A stretch of 64,000 bases of DNA from Chryseobacterium rhizoplanae (GTDB taxonomy: Bacteria > Bacteroidota > Bacteroidia > Flavobacteriales > Weeksellaceae): NCBI RefSeq assembly GCF_900182655.1, contig NZ_FXTC01000001.1:930001-994000 (forward strand), given 5' to 3'. Of this stretch, positions 43,358-52,387 are shown piece by piece. The first letter of the stretch is position 1; the number at the start of each line of letters is the position of its first letter. A model generated the notes under the pieces. It ran no database searches. It was given only the letters and a program-made list of their open reading frames with translations, and was not told the origin of the DNA. The translations under genes and the position numbers were made by a program.

Positions 43358-43941
43358 AAATAGATTTTAATAAAGATAACGGCCTTGTTCCGGTGGTCAT
43401 TCAGGACAGCAGAACATTGCAGGTGCTGATGCTGGGCTATATGAATGAAGAAGCTTTTGAAAAAACAAAAAAGGAAGGTATTGTTACTTTTTTCAGTCGT
43501 TCTAAAAACAGATTGTGGACAAAAGGGGAAGAGTCAGGTAATTTTTTGACGGTAAAAAGTATTGATATAGATTGCGATCAGGATGCCATATTAATTAAAG
43601 CTGTTCCTAAAAATGTAGTTTGCCACACAGGAAGTTTCAGCTGTTTCGGAGAAAAAAATGCAAAAGGGTTTCTGTATGAGCTGGAAGAGAAAATATCTCA
43701 GAGAATAGATACCAAAGCAGAAAACTCTTACACTTATTCACTCTATCAGAGAGGAATCAATAAAATGGCTCAAAAAGTAGGTGAGGAAGCCGTAGAGCTT
43801 GTTATTGAAGCAAAAGATAATAGCGAAGAGCTTTTTAAAAACGAAGCCGCAGATTTACTGTATCATTTCTTGATTTTATTAAAAGCGAAAGGGTTTTCAA
43901 TGGAGGAGATAGAGGAGATTCTTCAAAACAGAAATAAATGA
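43354..43941 (+). CDS. hisIE: HisIE, bifunctional PR-AMP cyclohydrolase / PR-ATP pyrophosphatase
   Basis: A fusion of 195 residues. The cyclohydrolase half (1-110) has [27 protein letters not shown], and metal ligands in [11 protein letters not shown] and [10 protein letters not shown]; the pyrophosphatase half (about 112-195) has [19 protein letters not shown] and [13 protein letters not shown]. It overlaps hisF by 4 bp and ends the operon, directly before a terminator. Confidence 0.96.
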   Translation: MKIDFNKDNGLVPVVIQDSRTLQVLMLGYMNEEAFEKTKKEGIVTFFSRSKNRLWTKGEESGNFLTVKSIDIDCDQDAILIKAVPKNVVCHTGSFSCFGEKNAKGFLYELEEKISQRIDTKAENSYTYSLYQRGINKMAQKVGEEAVELVIEAKDNSEELFKNEAADLLYHFLILLKAKGFSMEEIEEILQNRNK

Positions 43942-43955
43942 AACCTTGAAATATA

Positions 43956-43987
43956 AAAACAGCAGGTGATTCCTCCTGCTGTTTTTT
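43956..43987 (+). terminator. Terminator of the histidine operon
   Basis: Nine-bp perfect stem AACAGCAGG / CCTGCTGTT (43958-43966 and 43975-43983), loop of eight, followed by TTTT. It lies 14 bp after the hisIE stop and between convergent genes; an A run on the left side makes it usable on both strands. Confidence 0.9.
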
Positions 43988-44006
43988 ATTTTGGATCTGA
44001 GATATG

Positions 44007-45176
44007 TTATCGTTCAATCATGATATTTTTAACAAGAGTCTGATCTCCTATTTTTAAAACTCCAATATACACTCCGTTTTGAAGGCTGGAAACATCAATC
44101 TTTCTTTCATTAGTTGTTTTTAGTATTGATCTTCCCATAGAATTACTGAGTTCAAAGCTGAATTTGCCTTCTTTAGCGTCCGGTAATTCAATATTGAGAA
44201 TATTACTGGCCGGGTTAGGATAGATTTTTACAGCTTCCAATGAGTTTTTAGATGCTGGTTTGCTCAGTGTAGCGGAAGCTGCTGCAAAGTGCTGTAAAGC
44301 TCCCACAGTGGCCTTTCCAATATTATATACATAGACAGGGTCCATATTGGTAAAAGTATCTTTGGAGCTGTGAGGATAAGTGCTTCTGATTCTTTCAAAA
44401 AAACCCGTAATCACTTCACCTTTCTGTTCAAAAGGAATATAATCTGTGTCTTCAGCCGGATCTACGGCAGTCTGAAGAGGAGAGTAGAGTGCTGTACAGT
44501 TTCTCAGCTGTTGAGTTACTGCTGTAGAAGCTGCATTATTACTGGAAAGACCTCCCTGATCTTCATCACAATACACCGTATTATTGTTGTTTCCTTTTAC
44601 TCCGCCTACCTGGTCAAGATTAAAGACCAGCTTTATATCTAATTTTCGGACACCTCCCTGATACACCACATTATTTACATAATGGCTGCTTCCTTTTAAT
44701 CCCTGTTCTTCACCGGAAAAATGGATAAATTTGATGGAATATTCAGTCGGTACATTTTTCAGAATCCTTGCCGCTTCAAGAATAATAGAAGTTCCGCTTC
44801 CGTTATCATTCACTCCAGGGCCATAAATGGTGTCAAAATGCCCACAGATAATAACATATTTGTTGGGATAGAGTGTTCCTGTTTTAGTTATAATCAGGTT
44901 TTTAGAACTGGTGCTTCCGAAAGTAAACGGACTTTCTACGATCTGGCTGGCAGTATAGCCGTAGGAAAGGTACTTGTTTTTGATCCAGTTTAATGTATTG
45001 GTGTTGGCTGCCGAACCCGTAGTTTTCACTCCTAAATTACTGAATTCCTGAAGATTTGTAGTAATGTTGGCCTGGGTAACCATATCCGCTCTGTCTTTAT
45101 AAGCCTGGATAAAACTTTGCGCCCCTATACTCTGCATCATCAGCGCAGTGCATAAAACTGTTGTAAATTTTTTCAT
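44007..45176 (-). CDS. Secreted M28 metallopeptidase with type IX sorting domain, copy 1
   Basis: A protein of 389 residues. It has a signal peptide (about 1-19), an M28 aminopeptidase domain with zinc ligands in ICGHFDTIYGPGVNDNGSG, FSGEEQGLKG, NLDQVGG and a late His in RSTYPHSSKDT, and a C-terminal type A sorting domain (IYPNPASNILNIELP to VKNIMIER) that targets the protein to the type IX system. The product should be released or attached at the cell surface and trim peptides for nutrition. One of three tandem paralogues. Confidence 0.92.
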   Translation of the reverse strand: MKKFTTVLCTALMMQSIGAQSFIQAYKDRADMVTQANITTNLQEFSNLGVKTTGSAANTNTLNWIKNKYLSYGYTASQIVESPFTFGSTSSKNLIITKTGTLYPNKYVIICGHFDTIYGPGVNDNGSGTSIILEAARILKNVPTEYSIKFIHFSGEEQGLKGSSHYVNNVVYQGGVRKLDIKLVFNLDQVGGVKGNNNNTVYCDEDQGGLSSNNAASTAVTQQLRNCTALYSPLQTAVDPAEDTDYIPFEQKGEVITGFFERIRSTYPHSSKDTFTNMDPVYVYNIGKATVGALQHFAAASATLSKPASKNSLEAVKIYPNPASNILNIELPDAKEGKFSFELSNSMGRSILKTTNERKIDVSSLQNGVYIGVLKIGDQTLVKNIMIER

Positions 45177-45339
45177 ATATGATATTATTTTGGTAACACG
45201 AATGTAGTAAATAAATCACAATGAAGTGTTTAATGTTTTAAAATAAAATGAAATTTTTGCTATGTTATCAATAGATTTCGCATTGAAAGACTTTGATGTG
45301 TTGCAGATGCTTAATATGTGCAGTTGCCTGAAAAGTAAA

Positions 45340-45363
45340 AACCTTTGAACGGCGCCAAAGGTT
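45340..45363 (-). terminator. Terminator after M28 copy 2
   Basis: Stem AACCTTTG / CAAAGGTT with loop AACGGCGC; on the minus strand it is followed by TTTTTAC. It lies 28 bp after the copy 2 stop, so copy 1 likely has its own promoter; a near-consensus box TACATTCG lies at 45199-45206 on the minus strand. Confidence 0.7.
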
Positions 45364-45390
45364 ATATAATTTAATGATAGGTAATACGAA

Positions 45391-46566
45391 CTATCTTTCA
45401 ATCATCACTTTTCTTACGACAGTCTGATCTCCGGCTTTTAAGATCCCAAGATAAGCGCCATTTCCCAATCCTGAAGCATTGATTTTGGTTTCATTGGTTC
45501 TCTTGAAAATGGATCTTCCCTGGAAATCAGTCACTTCAAAAGTGAAATTCTTAATTCCTGAATCAGGAAGTTCAATATTGATGACATCCTTTACTGGATT
45601 TGGATAAATTTTTACAGTTTCCAATGTATTTTTTAATACAGCTTCATGCGTTCCCAATGTACCTGTAGCAACAGCGAAATGCTGAAGTGCCCCTACAGAT
45701 GCCTTTCCTATATTATAAATGTAAACGGGATCAGTATTGGCAAAAGTATCATTTACCGTATGTGGATATGTACTTCTGATCCTTTCAAAAAATCCTGTGA
45801 TCACTTCGCCTTTCTGCTCAAAAGGAATATAATCTGTATCTTCAGCCGGGTCTACAGCGGTCAGAAGAGGAGAATACAGTGCGGTACAGTTTCTTAATTC
45901 CTGAGTTACAACAGCAGAAGCAGCATTATTGGAGGTAAGCCCTCCGAGATCCTGGTCACAGTAAACAGTATTGTTGTTATTTCCCATTACGCCGCCCACC
46001 TGATCCAGGTTAAAGACTAATTTTATATCCAAAACACGGTTACTTCCCTGATAGGCTATCGTATTGGTATAATGAGTACTCCCCAGAAGTCCTTGTTCTT
46101 CCCCGGAAAAATGAATAAACTTTATAGAATATTCTGTCGGTACATCTTTCAGGATTCTGGCTGCCTCAAGAATAATAGAAGTTCCACTTCCGTTATCATT
46201 AACTCCCAGACCGGTAATACTGTCGAAATGCCCGCAGATAATAACATATTTATTAGGATACACTGTTCCTGTTTTCGTAATCACCAGGTTTTTAGAATTA
46301 TAGCTTCCTGCAGTGAAAGGATCTTCTGCCATCTGGCTGGCTGTATATCCATAGGAAAGATATTTGGTTTTAAGCCACTCAAGAGCATTATTGTTTGCTG
46401 TTGTACCTGTTTTCTTGACTCCTAAATTAGCAAACTCCTGAAGGTAAGTTGTAATATTGGTCTGAGTTACCATATTTGCCCTGTCCTGATAAGCCTGAAT
46501 GAAACTTTGAGCTCCAAGACTTTGCAAGGCAATGGAAGCCAGTAAAAAAGTAACGGTTTTCTTCAT
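45391..46566 (-). CDS. Secreted M28 metallopeptidase with type IX sorting domain, copy 2
   Basis: A protein of 391 residues, the closest relative of copy 1. Signal peptide, zinc-site motifs ICGHFDSITGLGVNDNGSG, FSGEEQGLLG, NLDQVGG and RSTYPHTVNDT, then a type A sorting domain starting IYPNPVKDVINIELP and ending VRKVMIER. All ligands are intact, so it should be active. It lies between the other two copies, 61 bp from copy 3. Confidence 0.92.
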   Translation of the reverse strand: MKKTVTFLLASIALQSLGAQSFIQAYQDRANMVTQTNITTYLQEFANLGVKKTGTTANNNALEWLKTKYLSYGYTASQMAEDPFTAGSYNSKNLVITKTGTVYPNKYVIICGHFDSITGLGVNDNGSGTSIILEAARILKDVPTEYSIKFIHFSGEEQGLLGSTHYTNTIAYQGSNRVLDIKLVFNLDQVGGVMGNNNNTVYCDQDLGGLTSNNAASAVVTQELRNCTALYSPLLTAVDPAEDTDYIPFEQKGEVITGFFERIRSTYPHTVNDTFANTDPVYIYNIGKASVGALQHFAVATGTLGTHEAVLKNTLETVKIYPNPVKDVINIELPDSGIKNFTFEVTDFQGRSIFKRTNETKINASGLGNGAYLGILKAGDQTVVRKVMIER

Positions 46567-46627
46567 TTTTATGATTGTAATACATGAAATACAAATAAAA
46601 ATCTTAATCTGTATTTCAAGCCTGATA

Positions 46628-47803
46628 TTATTTATTAATGATTATTTTCTTTGTTGTATTTCCCTTATCGGTCTTGATGGTAAATGTATAAATTCCGTTT
46701 TTAAGACCTGACGTATTTATTTTTTCCTGATTTTCAAGATTTAAAATGATGTTTCCGGCCATATCATTTACCTCAATTTTGAATTGTTTTACCTTCTGCT
46801 GAAATTCTACGGTTACAAGATCTTTAGCGGGATTGGGATAAATGCTGATGGTTTCTCCTGATTTCTGTAGTTCATTTGTGCTTAATAGGTTGTTGGTGGT
46901 AGAGGCAACAGCAAAATGCTGCAACGCTCCTACAGCTGCTTTCCCGACATTGAAGACATATACTGGGTCAATATTGGCATACGTGTCACTTACCGTATGC
47001 TCATTATTACTTAGGATCGTTTCATAAAATCCGGTAATCGTATATCCTTTAGCTTCAAAAGGCATATAATCTGAGCTGTAAGCATAAGAAAGATTCGTCT
47101 GAAGAGGAGAGTAAAGGGTAGTACATGTCATCAGTTCCTGTGTCATGGTATTAGATGCTGCGTTATTGGAAGACATCCCTCCTGTATCTCTTTCGCAGGT
47201 GATGGTATTGTTATTATTTCCTATAAGTCCTCCAACCTGGTCAATATTTAAAACCAGCTTTATATCCAGAACTTTTGTGCCTCCCTGGTATGCTACATTG
47301 TTTACATAATGATTACTTCCCACCAAACCTTGTTCTTCTCCGGAAAAATGGATAAATTTGATAGAATACTCTGTTGGAATATCTTTCAGAATTCTTGCCG
47401 CTTCAAGGATAATAGAAGTTCCGCTGCCATTGTCACTTACCCCAGGTCCTACGATGGTGTCGTAATGTCCGCAGATAATGACATATTGGTTAGGATATAA
47501 AGTACCGGTTTTGGTAATGATCAGGTTTTTTGACGGGTTACCTCCGTAAGTGAAAGCATCTTCAGAAAAATCACTGGCTGTATATCCATAAGACAGGTAT
47601 TTGTTTTTGAGCCAGTCCAGTGCATTATTGTTAGCTGTTGTACCTGTTTTTTTTATTCCAAAGCCTGCAAATTCCTGAAGGTTGGTGTTGATATTGGCTT
47701 GTGTAACCATATCAGCCCGGTTTTTATAAGCCTGAATAAAACTTTGTGCACCTATATTTTGCAGTGCAATGGAAGTCAGCAAAAAAACTGCAGCTTTTTT
47801 CAT
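46628..47803 (-). CDS. Secreted M28 metallopeptidase with type IX sorting domain, copy 3
   Basis: About 391 residues from the ATG giving MKKAAVFLLTSIALQNIGAQ; twelve upstream in-frame codons would hide the signal peptide. The zinc site reads ICGHYDTIVGPGVSDNGSG, with Ser replacing the Asn before the bridging Asp, which is kept. The late region differs from the other copies (SYAYSSDYMPFEAKG, ILSNNEHTVSDT), so specificity may have shifted. The sorting domain ends KKIIINK. A possible -7 box TATATTTA lies at 47828-47835. Confidence 0.9.
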   Translation of the reverse strand: MKKAAVFLLTSIALQNIGAQSFIQAYKNRADMVTQANINTNLQEFAGFGIKKTGTTANNNALDWLKNKYLSYGYTASDFSEDAFTYGGNPSKNLIITKTGTLYPNQYVIICGHYDTIVGPGVSDNGSGTSIILEAARILKDIPTEYSIKFIHFSGEEQGLVGSNHYVNNVAYQGGTKVLDIKLVLNIDQVGGLIGNNNNTITCERDTGGMSSNNAASNTMTQELMTCTTLYSPLQTNLSYAYSSDYMPFEAKGYTITGFYETILSNNEHTVSDTYANIDPVYVFNVGKAAVGALQHFAVASTTNNLLSTNELQKSGETISIYPNPAKDLVTVEFQQKVKQFKIEVNDMAGNIILNLENQEKINTSGLKNGIYTFTIKTDKGNTTKKIIINK

Positions 47804-48181
47804 TTTTGATATTTTATTTAGAGATTGTAAATATAACAATAAATCATTATTTATTATTAATAATTAGTTCTGTTTTGAAGAGATTGCTTGTTTTTTTAAT
47901 AATAATATAACTTTTTATGCAGTTTATTGTTACGCTAGGCTGGTATTCATTTAACGAACTGGTTTTGATGTATATTTTTCTGTTATTTAAACTATTTTAC
48001 GTCGAAAATTCAACATTGTGATTTGTGATTTGATGAATTTTATTAATGATATTTCAAATGTCTCTGAAATCTGAAGATGCTGAATCTGAAATTCACCTTG
48101 AAAACACACGAAACTGAAAGTATAAAACAAAAAAATCCCGGGAAAACCGGGACTTATATTGATAACAAAATCTATTCTACA
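47804..48181. other. Intergenic region (378 bp) between M28 copy 3 and rplT
   Basis: Very AT-rich. It holds the likely promoter of copy 3 on the minus strand and the terminator of rplT at 48127-48153. Nothing else is supported. Confidence 0.5.
48127..48153 (-). terminator. Terminator of rpmI-rplT
   Basis: Perfect stem TCCCGG / CCGGGA (48136-48141 and 48147-48152) with loop GAAAA; on the minus strand seven T follow. It lies 29 bp after the rplT stop. Confidence 0.85.
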
Positions 48182-48526
48182 TTATTTTACTTGATCTACA
48201 ACAGCTTTGAAAGCTTCAGGGTGATTCATTGCTAAATCTGCTAAAACTTTTCTGTTAAGTTCGATGTTGTTCTTTTTAAGAGCTCCCATAAATTGAGAGT
48301 AAGACATTCCGTGCTCTCTGGTTCCCGCGTTGATACGAGTGATCCAAAGTGCTCTGAAGTTTCTCTTTTTCTCTTTTCTACCACGGTAAGCATATTGCAT
48401 TGCTTTTTCTACCGCGTTTTTAGCTACAGTCCAAACGTTCTTTCTTCTACCGAAAAAACCTTTAGCTTGCTTAAAAATTTTCTTTCTGCGAGCTCTTGAA
48501 GCTACGGCATTTACTGATCTTGGCAT
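48182..48526 (-). CDS. rplT: RplT, 50S ribosomal protein L20
   Basis: A protein of 114 residues, strongly basic at the N-terminus ([30 protein letters not shown]) and typical throughout ([23 protein letters not shown]). Binds 23S rRNA early in large-subunit assembly and in several bacteria represses its own operon. Lies 119 bp after rpmI on the same strand. Confidence 0.98.
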   Translation of the reverse strand: MPRSVNAVASRARRKKIFKQAKGFFGRRKNVWTVAKNAVEKAMQYAYRGRKEKKRNFRALWITRINAGTREHGMSYSQFMGALKKNNIELNRKVLADLAMNHPEAFKAVVDQVK

Positions 48527-48645
48527 AATTTAAATTGTTTTTTTGAAAAGGGCGGCAACGGATGTTACTCTTATTTGCACCGTTTCAGGGTTAAAATGTT
48601 GAATTTGTTTTGAATTCTTATAAACCGAATATAGATTTATAAAAA

Positions 48646-48843
48646 CTACTTAATTGCTAATTGACGTTGTACACTTTTCTCGTCCACTTTAGCTACGTAA
48701 GAAGTAGTAGTAAGATTTCTCTTCTGCTTAGTTTCTTTCTTAGTTAAGATGTGGCTTTTGTAAGCGTTTTTTCTTTTGATCTTACCAGAACCGGTAAGAG
48801 CAAAACGTTTCTTAGCACCTGATTTCGTTTTTAATTTTGGCAT
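48646..48843 (-). CDS. rpmI: RpmI, 50S ribosomal protein L35
   Basis: A basic protein of 65 residues: [32 protein letters not shown]. Usually directly downstream of infC; here infC is 9 kb away and rpmI has its own promoter-like sequence. The 119-bp gap to rplT could hold a leader that binds L20, but no clear pseudoknot was recognised. Confidence 0.97.
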   Translation of the reverse strand: MPKLKTKSGAKKRFALTGSGKIKRKNAYKSHILTKKETKQKRNLTTTSYVAKVDEKSVQRQLAIK

Positions 48844-48918
48844 TGTTCTGCTTTTTTATTGTTTTTGTTATCAATATCTGTTTTGGTTACTCCTAAAGAC
48901 ATTAGGAATAATAGTGTG

Positions 48919-48926
48919 CAAAATTA
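48919..48926 (-). promoter_or_regulatory. Candidate promoter -7 box for rpmI-rplT
   Basis: On the minus strand TAATTTTG, an exact TAnnTTTG match, 75 bp before the rpmI ATG. It would make rpmI-rplT independent of infC. The 48844-49165 gap (322 bp) also contains the small reading frame at 49020-49148. Confidence 0.6.
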
Positions 48927-49019
48927 CGAAAAAAAAGTGAGATGTGAAAGTAATTTTTAATCTAAACGAATAGGGCTATATTTTTCTATAACCTCTTTCT
49001 ATCAGTTATTCTTACTATG

Positions 49020-49148
49020 CTATGACTTGAAAAAGGACAAAAGATTTCTGTTGATGGCTTCAACTTTGTTAAAATATAGCTGATAATCGGGATTGCCGTG
49101 TTCTTCAATTCTCTCTAATATTGCTGAATACGATGAATAAGATTTCAT
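49020..49148 (-). CDS. Possible small protein or gene remnant (42 aa)
   Basis: ATG-initiated frame with protein-like composition: MKSYSSYSAILERIEEHGNP, then DYQLYFNKVEAINRNLL and a short tail. It predicts one amphipathic helical stretch. It lies at the edge of the inserted block next to rpmI and could be the truncated start of a lost gene. No homology is claimed. Confidence 0.35.
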   Translation of the reverse strand: MKSYSSYSAILERIEEHGNPDYQLYFNKVEAINRNLLSFFKS

Positions 49149-49165
49149 TATAAACTATTTATATT

Positions 49166-49408
49166 ATGCTGTCATCTGCAGATTTACACCTGGAAAGAGC
49201 GTTGTTTCTTGCTGTTTTGATTCTGTTTTTCGGAACAGGGTTTTTATGTACGCTCATCATTTTTATTATCAATTCTATACTTAAGAAAAATAAAACAGGA
49301 CTATATTATATCTTCGGATTTCTCATTTCCGGGCTTATCGGAGTCGTCTTAACCGCGTTTTATTGTTATATGATATTATTTGAACAGGCTGAAGTCTATA
49401 GGCCTTAA
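49166..49408 (+). CDS. Small membrane protein of unknown function
   Basis: A protein of 80 residues with two hydrophobic helices (about 12-36 and 47-70) separated by a short basic loop KKNKTG. This is the pattern of small Flavobacteriia inner-membrane proteins. No enzyme motif. First plus-strand gene of the block that separates rpmI from infC. Confidence 0.6.
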   Translation: MLSSADLHLERALFLAVLILFFGTGFLCTLIIFIINSILKKNKTGLYYIFGFLISGLIGVVLTAFYCYMILFEQAEVYRP

Positions 49409-49857
49409 AAAATATGATGGATAGATCTAAAAGTAGTAAACAAAAAACCACTGTTATCAGGGATATTTTCATGCAACCCCTTTTATTACCTTTAATCCGG
49501 AAAAATATTAAACTAATCCGCTGAAGAACCTTGTGATTTAAAGCCATTTCACATTTACTTATATAAATATTTTTATAACTTTTATAGCTTTCTTTTTCAC
49601 GCCCAATTAAAAAATAAATTCTTATTTCGAGCAACCACTAAAACGAATGGGTAAAAACACTAGCCAAATAAAATTGAGTGAAGAAGGAGCTGTAAAAGTA
49701 ATAGGGCCGAGTATCATGCTGGTCATATTCACCAGCTGCAAGAATACTTAATAATAAATTACAGATGAAAGCTTCACAAAATACTAATATTTAATTTCAA
49801 TACAATCACTGTAACCGGAAAACGTTTTACTGCTTTCCGACGGATAAAATTTAACGA
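49409..49857. other. Intergenic region (449 bp)
   Basis: AT-rich, before the WG/Sel1 gene. It contains one short frame at 49647-49751 and no clear TAnnTTTG box. A long promoter region or a decayed gene are both possible. Confidence 0.4.
49647..49751 (+). CDS. Possible 34-residue peptide with lipobox-like end
   Basis: ATG-initiated frame: MGKNTSQIKLSEEGAVKVIG followed by PSIMLVIFTSCKNT. A hydrophobic run just before a cysteine (LVIFTSC) looks like a lipoprotein cleavage site, but the N-terminal part is too long and acidic for a normal signal peptide and nothing would remain after cleavage. Probably chance or a remnant. Confidence 0.2.
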   Translation: MGKNTSQIKLSEEGAVKVIGPSIMLVIFTSCKNT

Positions 49858-52326
49858 ATGGCACACCGGATCTATTTATACAATTACGATCAAAAATCGA
49901 ATCAGACATTCGATACCTATCTGGGCGAGTGGAACTATGAAATTCCATTATTGCTGTATCCTCTGTTGGCAGAAGGCATCAAAGTGGAAGGTGTTGAGTT
50001 TTTTTCAGATAAAAACCAGGGAATTGTTCAGTTGCGTTACTTTTTCAATCTGCTGGCAGATACCTATCAGCTGCATTACAAGAAAGCGTACTACGAACCT
50101 GTTAATAAAATGTTTGAGTTCCTGGAAGCTTTACCTTATGACACTTTTGTATTGAATGCAACGGATGTTTTCAACATGAACGAAGAAAAACATAAGGTAC
50201 AGGCAAGGGAATGGCTGTTGGAAATTCAGCAGAAAAGCAAATTGTATAAAAAGGCTGTGGCAACCCGGAATCTTTCATTGCTGGATTCCTTGTTCTCGCA
50301 CACCGGATACTCTTCATTTCTCGAAATTTTAGAAACCGACTGGATTGATTACGGATTAGGATATTTTGAGGAACGTGCGTATAAAAAAGCTGCTTCTACA
50401 ATATTTGAAGAAGATGGAAAATTCGGTTTGAAGGATGCAAAAGGGACTATTTTAGCTCCGGCCATTTATGATGATATTTTTGAAGAAGATGATCTTTACA
50501 GTATATCGGTAATTCAGAAGGAAGCTTTGTTTGGCTATCTTCAAAGCGACGGAAAAGAATGGATTCCCCCGGTGTATGAAGATGCTTTTGATGTGTTCGA
50601 TTTTGCGCAGGAGCCTTTAGGAGAAGTAAAAGTGAATGGAAAATCAGGGATTTTAAAAATCTATTCAAACACCTGGATGGTCCCTGCTGAATATGATGCC
50701 ATTGAAAGAGTAGCCTATGGATTCTTAGGGGTAGAAAAAGACGGAAAGTTTGGAGTTTATAGTGATGAGAACGGACTTATTATCCCTGTAGAAAGCGAAA
50801 GCTCTTATGAGTACGATTATTTCCCTGAATTATTTTTCACCAAACAAAAAGGCACCAGCAAGCGTAAATATTATACGAAAGAAGGAAACTATCTGGGTGA
50901 TTTTTTAGAAGGAAGTATCGTAAAAACAAGTACCTGCTTCTGGGTTAAACCAAATAAATTTGATAAAAAAGGGAGATTGATTGATGAAAAAGGAAATCTT
51001 ATCATAGACGAAGCAGACCAACTGATTCTAATTGACCATTTTGAAACCCTGGCTGTTCGTAAAGATAAAAACTGGCAGATGTATCACACTTTAAAACATC
51101 AGTTTCTTTTAGAAAATGAATCTATTATTAAGGTAAAGGCACAATCAAATGCCGGATACAAAAGCAATGTCTTTATCCTGAAAACCCAAACAGGATCAGG
51201 ACTTTTTGATGCAGACAGTGAAAGTTGGTTAATTGCTCCTCAATCAGAAATTCAACAGATTCACTATCTGGAAAATGGATTTTTATCTATCCAAAAAAAT
51301 GAAGGCTATCAGTTGTTCGATTTTGAGAATGGTCTGTCAATCCAATTGTATGATTATATTTCCAATCCTTTGAATTATAGAACGGAAGAAGGTTTGTTAT
51401 TTCTGTATCAGGATGAAAATATGCTTAGAATGAATGAAGATAAAAGCATTCATCGGGTAGAGACTTCTGAATATGGAACTATTTATCTGGATCGGTATTC
51501 ATTCCGGGGAAAAGATTTGGAATATTTTACTTCCTTTTACAACCGTTGGAAGAGCCAGGCAGGTAAAAACGCCGAACAATTCATGGAGGTTGGAACCGTT
51601 AAAAAAATGGCTTTTGACGCAAAAGAAAATCAAAATTACCACGAGGCGCTTCGTTTATTTGAACTATCTGCTCAAAAAGATGACATGGATAGCCTGGTAG
51701 AAATAGGGCTCTTACTTACCGATCCTGAAATAGAATCACTGTTTGATCCACAAAAAGGAATTAGATATTATGAAAAAGCAGCACAACAAAACCATCCTGT
51801 AGCCTGGAACAATATCGGTGCTTTGTATCACAACGGAATAGGGTATTCTTTTAACATCAAAAAAGCCATTCAGGCATACGGAAAAAGTGCTGAACTTGGT
51901 GATGAAATGGCACTTGTCAACCTGGGGGATTTGTATTATTTTGGAGAACATGTGCTGCAGGATTATAATAAAGCTTTGGTTTTTTATCAGCAAGCCGAGA
52001 AAAAATATTCCTACAATTACGATAAAATCTCAGAAATCTATTACCAGTTAAGAGATTATAAAAACCTTTTGGTGTACTTAAAGAAAGACTACGATCAGTC
52101 ATATTCAGGTATTTATTACGGTATTATCTACGAACTCGGCATGGGAGTAAAAACAGATGTGAAGAAAGCCATTAAGTATTTTGAACAGGCCAATGCTTAC
52201 AGTGCTTACGAATATGCTACTCAACGTTTACTACATTACTATGGTGAAGATCCGGCCTTTAAAAACGAAAAGAAATTTCAGAAATGGAGATCTTTCGCTG
52301 AAAAGCATGGTTTCGAAATAGATTAG
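49858..52326 (+). CDS. WG-repeat and Sel1-repeat protein
   Basis: A protein of 822 residues without signal peptide. Residues 1-170 are a unique domain (IYLYNYDQKSNQTFDTYLGEW). WG-type repeats span about 180-480 (KFGLKDAKGTILAPAIYDDI; KFGVYSDENGLIIPVES). Sel1-like helical repeats span about 595-800 (KGIRYYEKAAQQNHPVAWNN; IKKAIQAYGKSAELGDEMAL; VKKAIKYFEQANAYSAYEYA). Both repeat types mediate protein binding. The joined architecture suggests a large cytoplasmic scaffold. The kinase gene starts within 62 bp downstream. Confidence 0.85.
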   Translation: MAHRIYLYNYDQKSNQTFDTYLGEWNYEIPLLLYPLLAEGIKVEGVEFFSDKNQGIVQLRYFFNLLADTYQLHYKKAYYEPVNKMFEFLEALPYDTFVLNATDVFNMNEEKHKVQAREWLLEIQQKSKLYKKAVATRNLSLLDSLFSHTGYSSFLEILETDWIDYGLGYFEERAYKKAASTIFEEDGKFGLKDAKGTILAPAIYDDIFEEDDLYSISVIQKEALFGYLQSDGKEWIPPVYEDAFDVFDFAQEPLGEVKVNGKSGILKIYSNTWMVPAEYDAIERVAYGFLGVEKDGKFGVYSDENGLIIPVESESSYEYDYFPELFFTKQKGTSKRKYYTKEGNYLGDFLEGSIVKTSTCFWVKPNKFDKKGRLIDEKGNLIIDEADQLILIDHFETLAVRKDKNWQMYHTLKHQFLLENESIIKVKAQSNAGYKSNVFILKTQTGSGLFDADSESWLIAPQSEIQQIHYLENGFLSIQKNEGYQLFDFENGLSIQLYDYISNPLNYRTEEGLLFLYQDENMLRMNEDKSIHRVETSEYGTIYLDRYSFRGKDLEYFTSFYNRWKSQAGKNAEQFMEVGTVKKMAFDAKENQNYHEALRLFELSAQKDDMDSLVEIGLLLTDPEIESLFDPQKGIRYYEKAAQQNHPVAWNNIGALYHNGIGYSFNIKKAIQAYGKSAELGDEMALVNLGDLYYFGEHVLQDYNKALVFYQQAEKKYSYNYDKISEIYYQLRDYKNLLVYLKKDYDQSYSGIYYGIIYELGMGVKTDVKKAIKYFEQANAYSAYEYATQRLLHYYGEDPAFKNEKKFQKWRSFAEKHGFEID

Positions 52327-52387
52327 CAGGGATTTACTTATATTTACGTTCCTTAATGGAATGCAATTTAATAAAGATAAGGGTTTG

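Noticed and set aside
48844..48918. Possible L20-binding leader before rpmI
   Set aside because: No pseudoknot or rRNA-like mimic could be drawn with confidence by eye.
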